Below are positions 6,860 through 11,719 of a stretch of DNA of 11,719 nucleotides, in pieces. Every line of letters begins with the position of its first letter. Position 1 is the first letter of the stretch. Both the position numbers and the translations under genes were made by a program. The stretch covers positions 1 to 11,719 of the forward strand of contig DCJB01000016.1 in the NCBI GenBank assembly GCA_002317325.1, given 5' to 3'. This DNA is from Bacteroidales bacterium UBA1711 (GTDB lineage Bacteria; Bacteroidota; Bacteroidia; Bacteroidales; P3). The notes beneath the pieces were generated by a model. It had not been told where the DNA came from and ran no database searches. It worked only from the letters and a program-made list of their open reading frames with translations.

Positions 6860-8341
6860 TTATTGGCGGGAATAGTTCGGAGCCTCGCGGGTGATGGCGA
6901 TGTCGTGGGGGTGGCTTTCGGTGCGGCCGGCGGCGGTGATGCGAATGAACTTGGCCTGCTGGAGGTCTGCGATGTCCTTCGAGCCCGTGTAGCCCATGCC
7001 GGCCTTCAGCCCGCCCACCATCTGGAAGAGGACTTCGCCGAGGGTGCCCTTGTAGGGTACACGTCCCACAACGCCCTCGGGCACCAGCTTCTTCACGTCG
7101 GTCTCCTTGTCCTGGAAATAGCGGTCCTTAGAGCCGCACTGCATGGCTTCGAGCGAGCCCATGCCGCGGTAAGACTTGAACTTGCGGCCCTCATAGATGA
7201 TAGTCTCGCCGGGGGCCTCCTCGGTGCCGGCCACGAGGGAGCCAATCATCACCGTGCTGGCGCCAGCGGCGAGTGCCTTAACAATGTCGCCGCTGTAGCG
7301 GATGCCGCCGTCGGCGATGATAGGCACGTCGTAGCCCTTCTGCTTGAGCGCGCCGGCCACTTCACACACGGCGGTGAGCTGGGGCACGCCGATGCCCGCC
7401 ACAATGCGGGTTGAGCAGATGCTACCGGGACCGATGCCCACCTTGATAGCGTCCGCACCGGCCTCGGCCAGCATGATGGCGGCCTCGCCGGTGGCGATAT
7501 TGCCCGCCACCACGTCGAGACCGGGATACTTGGACTTGACGGAGCGGATGGCCTCCACAACCCTGATACTGTGGCCGTGGGCGGTGTCAATGACAATAGC
7601 GTCGGCACCGGCCTTGACCAGCGCATCGACGCGGTCCATCATGTCGGGGGTGATACCCACGCCGGCGGCCACGCGGAGGCGGCCGTTCTCGTCCTTGCAA
7701 GCCAGGGGGCGTTCCTTGGTCTTCATGATGTCGCGGTAGGTGATGAGGCCCACAAACTGACCCTCGTCGTTGACGACGGGGAGCTTCTCGATTTTGTGGT
7801 TCTGCAATATGTCGGTGGCCTGGGCGAAAGTGGTGCCCTGCTTGGCGGTAATCAGATGTTCCATGCAAGTCATGACCTCGGCCACGGGGCGCTCCATGTT
7901 GCGCTCGAAGCGGAGGTCGCGGTTGGTGACGATGCCGATGAGCTTGCGGTTCTCGTCAACGATGGGAATGCCGCCGATACCATACTCCGTCATGGCGCCG
8001 AGCGCGTCGGCCACGGTGGCCTCCTTAGTCATAGTGACGGGGTCGATAATCATGCCGTTCTCGGCCCGCTTGACCTTGCGTACCTCGTTGGCCTGACGCT
8101 CAATAGTCATATTCTTGTGCAGCACGCCGATACCGCCTTCCTGAGCCATACCGATAGCCATAGCGGCTTCGGTGACAGTGTCCATCGCAGCCGAGACCAG
8201 CGGAGTGTTCAGCATGATGTTGCGGGTGAAGCGGGAGGCAACGGAAACTTGGTAGGGGAGAATTTCGGAATAGGACGGCACGAGCAGCACGTCGTCATAA
8301 GTGAGGCCTTCGCCAATGAATTTGGAGGTATCGGTGTACAT
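6860..8341 (-). CDS. guaB: Inosine-5'-monophosphate dehydrogenase
   Basis: IMP dehydrogenase oxidises IMP to XMP with NAD+, the first committed step of GMP synthesis, in the cytoplasm. The 493-residue length and full motif set fit the family. Visible are LTYDDVLLVP (13-22), PLVSAAMDTVTE (47-58), two CBS domains inserted in the barrel (about 95-205, with GIGGIPIVDE and KIEKLPVVND), the catalytic loop GIGPGSICSTR (302-312) with nucleophile C309, IIADGGIRYSGD (341-352), the flap MGSLEAM (394-400), the R407-Y408 dyad of DRYFQ, and PEGVVGRVPYKG (421-432). It is the first gene of the minus-strand operon. A TAnnTTTG promoter core lies about 50 nt upstream of its ATG. The two exported foldases downstream have no obvious metabolic link to it. 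Confidence 0.99.
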   Translation of the reverse strand: MYTDTSKFIGEGLTYDDVLLVPSYSEILPYQVSVASRFTRNIMLNTPLVSAAMDTVTEAAMAIGMAQEGGIGVLHKNMTIERQANEVRKVKRAENGMIIDPVTMTKEATVADALGAMTEYGIGGIPIVDENRKLIGIVTNRDLRFERNMERPVAEVMTCMEHLITAKQGTTFAQATDILQNHKIEKLPVVNDEGQFVGLITYRDIMKTKERPLACKDENGRLRVAAGVGITPDMMDRVDALVKAGADAIVIDTAHGHSIRVVEAIRSVKSKYPGLDVVAGNIATGEAAIMLAEAGADAIKVGIGPGSICSTRIVAGIGVPQLTAVCEVAGALKQKGYDVPIIADGGIRYSGDIVKALAAGASTVMIGSLVAGTEEAPGETIIYEGRKFKSYRGMGSLEAMQCGSKDRYFQDKETDVKKLVPEGVVGRVPYKGTLGEVLFQMVGGLKAGMGYTGSKDIADLQQAKFIRITAAGRTESHPHDIAITREAPNYSRQ

Positions 8342-8392
8342 GGTTCTATATTTGTGCTAATTAATTGTCGGTTATTACCCTATAAAATTGTG

Positions 8393-8400
8393 CAAAGATA
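8393..8400 (-). promoter_or_regulatory. Bacteroidetes-type -7 element for the guaB operon
   Basis: On the minus strand this reads TATCTTTG followed by CAC, a perfect match to the Bacteroidetes primary-sigma -7 consensus TAnnTTTG. It would give a leader of roughly 40-45 nt before the guaB ATG at 8341. No clear TTTG-type -33 element is visible at the expected distance; the upstream stretch is a run of A residues on this strand. Confidence 0.65.
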
Positions 8401-8550
8401 CACATTTTTTTTGAAACGGAGGGTTTTATTTCATTTTTTTCACCCCATAGACCGACGGGTGCAAGAATGACGTCACACACTTGGAGCGGGAGCCGCGAAG
8501 AAAGGCTTCCCTGCTTCTCAAAAAAGTGTGTCGGAATCGGAAAAAAAGCG

Positions 8551-8558
8551 TATCTTTG
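8551..8558 (+). promoter_or_regulatory. Bacteroidetes-type -7 element for the thioredoxin-like lipoprotein gene
   Basis: TATCTTTG followed by CA matches the TAnnTTTG consensus and shares the same 10-mer (TATCTTTGCA) with the divergent guaB promoter. Transcription would begin close to 8565, leaving about 28 nt before the ATG at 8593. This promoter lies downstream of the ATG at 8467, which supports 8593 as the true start. No good -33 element is visible, but an A-rich stretch (8540-8547) precedes it. Confidence 0.65.
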
Positions 8559-8560
8559 CA

Positions 8561-8573
8561 GCACATTTTGTGC
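8561..8573 (+). repeat. Inverted repeat GCACA-TTT-TGTGC at the probable transcription start
   Basis: A perfect 5-bp inverted repeat with a 3-nt centre begins two bases after the TATCTTTG core and covers the expected transcription start. It is placed where an operator could act or where the 5' end of the transcript could fold. The arms are short, so it may be chance. Confidence 0.35.
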
Positions 8574-8592
8574 AAATGCTTTTTTGGACAGT

Positions 8593-9720
8593 ATGAAATG
8601 GATGAGACTGATACTCACGCTACTTGCCGCCACCCTGCTGTTTGCGGGGTGCGGCGAAAGATTCCGATATGTTGTCAACGGGCAATTCTCGGGAGGTCAT
8701 TTTGACGGTTCCACGGTCTATCTGACGACCCTCGACGACGGTATCCTGAAAGACTCGGCTGTGGTAAAGGACGGCACCTTCCGAATGCGGGGTTTTCTTC
8801 CGCACCCCATGATGGGCGAACTGCGAATGGGTAACCAATCCAATAGCCTGTCCGCAGAAATCGTGCTGGAAAGAGGTAAGGTTGCAGTCGATATGTGGAC
8901 GCTCCGCCGTTCCGGCACTCCGAAAAACGAGCGGCTGCAGGCCTACCTTGCCGACAAAAGCACCGAGCAGCTGACCCAATCCATCGACTCGCTGCTCAAC
9001 CACACCGAGACGGCCGGCAGCGACGAAGAACTGGCATCGCTACAGCACCAGTACGACCAGTGCTACCGCCGCTATATCGACCACATTGCGGCCCTCTCGA
9101 AACGCCTGTATTTGGAGAACACGACCAACACCCTCGGGGCCTACGCCCTCACCCGGATTGCAGAAATTGGCGCCATTGAGTACGACAGCCTCGACAACCT
9201 GCTGCGACACAGCAGTCCGGCAGTTGCCAACTATCTGCCGCTGCGGATGGCGCGCGCCCAAATGTTTTACCTGATAAAGACTTCGCCGGGACACCGCTAC
9301 GTCGATGTGTCGGGAGTCAACTTCGCCTCCGCCCTCGGGCGGGCAGTCCGCCTCAGCTCATTCGTGAAGAAGGGAGAGCTGACTCTCGTCGATTTCTGGT
9401 CGTCGGGGTGCATGCCCTGCCGACAGGAGATAGCCGACAACCTCATCCGTATCCATGAGGACTACAAGGACAAAGGGGTGAACGTGGTAGGCATCGATGT
9501 GTGGGACGACGACGAGCGGCTGCGGCTTGCCATCAACCAGCTGGGGATAACCTATCCGCAGATAGTCGATAAGTCGGGCGATGCGGCCAAGGTCTATTCA
9601 ATCACGGGCGTGCCCACAATCCTGCTCATCGGCCGCGACGGAACCATCTTGGCCCGCGACCTGCGGGGCGAGGAGATAGAGGCGGCCATCGTGGAGGCAC
9701 TGAACGCCACAGACGAATGA
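8593..9720 (+). CDS. DUF4369 / TlpA-like thiol-disulfide oxidoreductase lipoprotein
   Basis: This is a 375-residue predicted lipoprotein. Residues 1-20 form a lipoprotein signal peptide with lipobox LFAGC (C20 lipidated), which fixes the start at 8593 (or 8602) and rules out the in-frame ATG at 8467, since that lies upstream of the promoter and would bury the signal peptide. Residues about 23-105 fit the beta-rich DUF4369 domain (YVVNGQFSG, GSTVYLTTLDDG, LKDSAVVKDGTFRMRG). A helical linker follows (about 110-235), then a thioredoxin/AhpC-TSA-like domain (about 240-372) with LTLVDFWSSGCMPC (C273 and C276 as the CXXC pair), NVVGIDVW and the cis-proline motif TGVPT (P341). Family members act in the envelope in disulfide exchange or cytochrome c-type maturation; the substrate is unknown. 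The residue before the CXXC is glycine, where most thioredoxin folds have tryptophan. The peptidase gene follows after 55 nt. Confidence 0.93.
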   Translation: MKWMRLILTLLAATLLFAGCGERFRYVVNGQFSGGHFDGSTVYLTTLDDGILKDSAVVKDGTFRMRGFLPHPMMGELRMGNQSNSLSAEIVLERGKVAVDMWTLRRSGTPKNERLQAYLADKSTEQLTQSIDSLLNHTETAGSDEELASLQHQYDQCYRRYIDHIAALSKRLYLENTTNTLGAYALTRIAEIGAIEYDSLDNLLRHSSPAVANYLPLRMARAQMFYLIKTSPGHRYVDVSGVNFASALGRAVRLSSFVKKGELTLVDFWSSGCMPCRQEIADNLIRIHEDYKDKGVNVVGIDVWDDDERLRLAINQLGITYPQIVDKSGDAAKVYSITGVPTILLIGRDGTILARDLRGEEIEAAIVEALNATDE

Positions 9721-9775
9721 AGGCTTCCGACACCACAGACAACAGCAAGTGACAATTTATAAAACACCCTCACCC

Positions 9776-11200
9776 ATGAAGAAACTACTCATTCTGACCG
9801 CTGCGGCGCTATGTATTGCCCTGCCGGTCCAGGCACAAAAGAAAAACGCCGCCTCCCCTGCCCCGACGGGCGGAATAACCTCAGACATGATGGTGCAAAT
9901 AAAGAAAGGCTACACCGGCTCGGCCTCCGACAAGGCCCTCCGCAACATCCTCGTATCCAACAGTCCCGCCAAGCTGGCCCTCAACCACGAGAACGCTACC
10001 GCCTTCAACTCCCATTTCTCCAACCGGGTGGAGAGCAAGGCCGTCACCGACCAAAAATCGTCGGGGCGCTGCTGGATGTTCACAGGCATGAATGTGCTGC
10101 GCAGCAAGGCCATCCGCCAGCACCACCTGCCAGCCGACTTTCAGTTCTCGCAGGCCTACACCTTCTTCTACGACCAGCTTGAAAAGGCGAACCTCTTCCT
10201 CCAGGCAATCATCGACACCTACAAACAGCCCATCGAGAGCCAAGAAGTGACCTGGCTGTTCAAAAACCCCTTAGGCGACGGCGGCCAGTTCACCGGCGTG
10301 GCCAACCTCATCACCAAATACGGAATCGTCCCCAAAGAGGCTATGCCCGAGACGTTCAACACAAACAACACCAGCTCCATCAGCAACCTCATAGCCCTCA
10401 AGCTGCGTGAAGACGGCCTCGAACTGCGCGACATGGCCGCCCGCAAAGGCGTGACCCCCCAGCAGCTCAACGGCCGCAAGACCGAAATGCTGGCCGTAGT
10501 CTATCGTATGCTGGCGCTGACCTTCGGCGAGCCCCCCGCCGAGTTTGTGTGGGAGCAGAAAAACGCCAAAGGAGAGACCGTCTCCACCGAGACCTACACC
10601 CCCATGTCCTTCTACGAGAAATTCGCCAAGCAGGACTTCACCCAGTACTACATGGTCATGAACGACCCCACCCGCGAGTACTACAAAGTCTATGAAATCC
10701 AATACGACCGTCATGTGTATGACGGTCAGAACTGGCGCTACCTCAATCTCCCCATGGAAGAGATAGCCCCCATGTGCATAGCCTCCATCAAAGACAGCAC
10801 CATGATGTACTTCTCCTGCGACGTGGCCAAGTTCCTCGACCGCGAGAAAGGCTTCATGGACATGAACAACTACGACTATGAGTCGCTCCTCGGCACCACC
10901 TTTGGCATGGACAAGAAGCAGCGCGTCGCCTCCTTTGCCAGCGGCAGCAGCCACGCCATGACCCTGTGCGCCGTTGACCTCGACAAAGAGGGCAAACCCC
11001 TCAAGTGGATGGTGGAGAACAGCTGGGGCAGCAGCTACGGCTACCAAGGCTTCCTCATCATGACCAACGCCTGGTTCAACGAGTATATGTTCCGCGTGGT
11101 GCTTGAAGAGAAATACATACCCGCCAACATACGCGACCTGCTCAACCAAAAACCCGTCATGCTTCCCGCTTGGGACCCCATGTTCGCCCCCGAGCAATAG
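9776..11200 (+). CDS. Exported C1B cysteine peptidase (bleomycin hydrolase / aminopeptidase C-like)
   Basis: This 474-residue protein belongs to the papain-like C1B peptidases, which remove N-terminal residues from peptides. The papain triad is complete: Q93 (oxyanion) and C99 in VTDQKSSGRCWMF (90-102), H393 in SSHAMTL, and N415 in MVENSWGSSYGYQG. The C-terminus LPAWDPMFAPEQ retains the W-D-P-M tail that in bleomycin hydrolase and PepC reaches into the active site and gives aminopeptidase specificity. Unlike the cytoplasmic classical enzymes it has a signal peptide (MKKLLILTAAALCIALPVQAQ, residues 1-21), so a periplasmic or outer role in peptide turnover is likely. The start at 9776 is preferred over the in-frame ATG at 9749, because it begins directly with the Lys-rich signal peptide. 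It is followed after 70 nt by a second C1 peptidase gene. Confidence 0.94.
   Translation: MKKLLILTAAALCIALPVQAQKKNAASPAPTGGITSDMMVQIKKGYTGSASDKALRNILVSNSPAKLALNHENATAFNSHFSNRVESKAVTDQKSSGRCWMFTGMNVLRSKAIRQHHLPADFQFSQAYTFFYDQLEKANLFLQAIIDTYKQPIESQEVTWLFKNPLGDGGQFTGVANLITKYGIVPKEAMPETFNTNNTSSISNLIALKLREDGLELRDMAARKGVTPQQLNGRKTEMLAVVYRMLALTFGEPPAEFVWEQKNAKGETVSTETYTPMSFYEKFAKQDFTQYYMVMNDPTREYYKVYEIQYDRHVYDGQNWRYLNLPMEEIAPMCIASIKDSTMMYFSCDVAKFLDREKGFMDMNNYDYESLLGTTFGMDKKQRVASFASGSSHAMTLCAVDLDKEGKPLKWMVENSWGSSYGYQGFLIMTNAWFNEYMFRVVLEEKYIPANIRDLLNQKPVMLPAWDPMFAPEQ
10706..10727. repeat. Perfect 9-bp stem hairpin inside the C1B peptidase gene
   Basis: GACCGTCAT (10706-10714) and ATGACGGTC (10719-10727) form a perfect inverted repeat around a 4-nt GTGT loop. 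It encodes the stretch DRHVYDG within the peptidase and is the strongest intragenic stem noticed by eye. No function is claimed. Confidence 0.6.
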
Positions 11201-11212
11201 CCACTCACCCGC

Positions 11213-11243
11213 GCAGCAATTCAATCCGTGCAGCAACTCAATC
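11213..11243 (+). repeat. Short tandem direct repeat in the leader of the second peptidase gene
   Basis: GCAGCAATTCAATC (11213-11226) and GCAGCAACTCAATC (11230-11243) match at 13 of 14 positions with a 17-nt period. They lie in the 70-nt gap between the two peptidase genes, ahead of an A-rich leader (11241-11270) that has no Shine-Dalgarno sequence, as is usual for Bacteroidetes. Confidence 0.5.
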
Positions 11244-11270
11244 AATATTAATCAATAACAACAAAACTAC

Positions 11271-11719
11271 ATGAAGAAAGTATTCGCAATCTTGGCCGCA
11301 GCCCTCTGCTGCGCCACCGTTCTTGCCCAAGAACCCAAGGCCCAGGAGCAGAAAGAAGACGAAGGCTACAAATTCACCGTCGTGAAAGAGCTGCCCATCA
11401 CCCACATCCAGGACCAGCACCGTGCCGGCACCTGCTGGTGCTACAGCGGCTTAGGCTTCATTGAGGCCGAACTCCTCCGCATGAACAAAGGCTCCTACGA
11501 CTTCAGCGAGATGTACATAGTCGAGAACACCTACAACGACCGCGCCATGGCCGCCATCCGCACCAGCGGCGATGTCAGCTTCAGCCAAGGCGGCTCGTTC
11601 TATGACGTGCTCTACGGCATGAAGCACTTCGGCCTCATCCCCGAAGAGGTCATGCGTCCCGGTGTGATGTACGGCGACACCCTCTCCGACCACACCGAGC
11701 TCAGCGCCCTCACCGACGC
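11271..11719 (+). CDS. Second exported C1-family (C1B-like) cysteine peptidase, truncated by the window edge
   Basis: The frame opens at ATG 11271 and stays open to the window end (149 codons visible). Residues 1-20 form a signal peptide (MKKVFAILAAALCCATVLAQ), followed by a charged linker and the papain-type nucleophile region ITHIQDQHRAGTCWCYSG, where Q49 and C55 align with Q93 and C99 of the upstream peptidase with the same six-residue spacing. The sequence following (FIEAELLR, DFSEMYIVENTY, GGSFYDVLYGMKHFGLIPEE) matches the C1B layout: after the nucleophile helix comes the (F/L)SxxY segment and a G-G-x-x-x-x-x glycine motif. The histidine and asparagine lie beyond the edge. A second cysteine (C57) sits two residues after the nucleophile. 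It is a divergent tandem paralogue of its neighbour and is probably co-transcribed with it. Confidence 0.9.
   Translation, partial: MKKVFAILAAALCCATVLAQEPKAQEQKEDEGYKFTVVKELPITHIQDQHRAGTCWCYSGLGFIEAELLRMNKGSYDFSEMYIVENTYNDRAMAAIRTSGDVSFSQGGSFYDVLYGMKHFGLIPEEVMRPGVMYGDTLSDHTELSALTD

Larger units (their letters stand above)
186..8341 (-). other. Inferred six-gene operon guaB - double-parvulin foldase - SurA-like - moxR - exported protein - panB
   Basis: All six genes lie on the minus strand. The gaps in transcription order are 26 nt, 22 nt, 49 nt, a 4-nt overlap and 2 nt. No terminator-like hairpin was seen in the gaps, and the only recognised promoter core is upstream of guaB. Co-transcription is inferred from spacing alone; an internal promoter in the 49-nt gap before moxR cannot be excluded. 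Confidence 0.7.
8342..8592. other. Divergent intergenic regulatory region
   Basis: This AT-rich stretch of about 250 nt separates guaB from the plus-strand genes and holds no credible coding sequence. It contains the two divergent promoter cores about 150 nt apart, two T-tracts on the plus strand (8405-8412 and 8434-8440), the 8-bp palindrome TGACGTCA at 8468-8475, and three copies of GTGCAA on the plus strand (8390-8395, 8459-8464, 8570-8575). A regulatory role for the repeats is inference. Confidence 0.6.

Noticed and set aside
8347..8354. A TATATTTG match to the TAnnTTTG consensus on the plus strand.
   Set aside because: It sits just beyond the guaB start and over 200 nt from the nearest plus-strand gene, with no -33 element; AT-rich sequence makes such matches likely by chance.
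8468..8475. The 8-bp palindrome TGACGTCA.
   Set aside because: A lone 8-bp palindrome is not significant and it does not align with either promoter core; it is mentioned only as part of the intergenic description.
8467..8592. A 42-codon N-terminal extension of the lipoprotein gene.
   Set aside because: It would place the promoter core inside the coding sequence and bury the lipoprotein signal peptide; the start at 8593 begins the signal peptide directly.
8361..8678. A 105-codon minus-strand open frame across the divergent promoter region.
   Set aside because: It overlaps both promoter cores and the start of the lipoprotein gene, and its translation has no recognisable features.
10271..11245. 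A 324-codon open frame on the minus strand opposite the first C1B peptidase.
   Set aside because: The plus strand encodes an intact peptidase with its catalytic triad; the antisense product is H/G/V-rich and resembles no protein.
1..11719. CRISPR arrays, tRNA or rRNA genes, insertion sequences and phage genes.
   Set aside because: No regularly spaced repeats, cloverleaf-like sequences, transposase motifs or terminal inverted repeats were seen; the genes are compact housekeeping and envelope genes.

Overview
The window reads as chromosomal DNA from a member of the Bacteroidales. Four things point there: TAnnTTTG-type promoter cores (TATCTTTGCA) upstream of both divergent transcription units, A-rich leaders without Shine-Dalgarno sequences, a DUF4369/thioredoxin-fold lipoprotein, and a PanB with the VGDSAANV-type loop. 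Base composition looks moderately GC-rich by eye. Genus cannot be resolved from the sequence alone.

Layout. The left edge carries the last 25 codons of a plus-strand gene that resembles the C-terminus of AAA-ATPase/PD-(D/E)XK nuclease-like proteins. It ends at 78 and is followed by a strong hairpin in a short convergent intergenic gap. From 8341 back to 186 six genes run on the minus strand with gaps of at most 49 nt and one 4-nt overlap: guaB (IMP dehydrogenase), a 711-residue exported double-parvulin foldase, a 449-residue SurA-like foldase, a MoxR-family AAA+ ATPase, a 425-residue exported protein of unknown function, and panB. They look like one operon that mixes nucleotide and coenzyme biosynthesis with envelope protein folding.

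A divergent promoter region (8342-8592) separates this operon from a plus-strand set: a DUF4369/TlpA-like thiol-disulfide lipoprotein (8593-9720), then two exported papain-like C1B (bleomycin hydrolase/PepC-type) peptidases. The first peptidase is complete (9776-11200). The second starts at 11271 and runs off the right edge.

How the genes fit together. Five of the proteins (two foldases, unknown exported protein, two peptidases) have signal peptides and one is a predicted lipoprotein, so much of the window serves periplasmic protein folding, redox state and peptide turnover. GuaB, PanB and MoxR are cytoplasmic. Most of this is recognisable housekeeping content. The least explained parts are the cysteine-rich 425-residue protein translationally coupled to MoxR, with a possible OmpA-like segment; the apparent duplication of the N-terminal module in the 711-residue foldase; and a recurrent GTGCAA element in the divergent promoter region.
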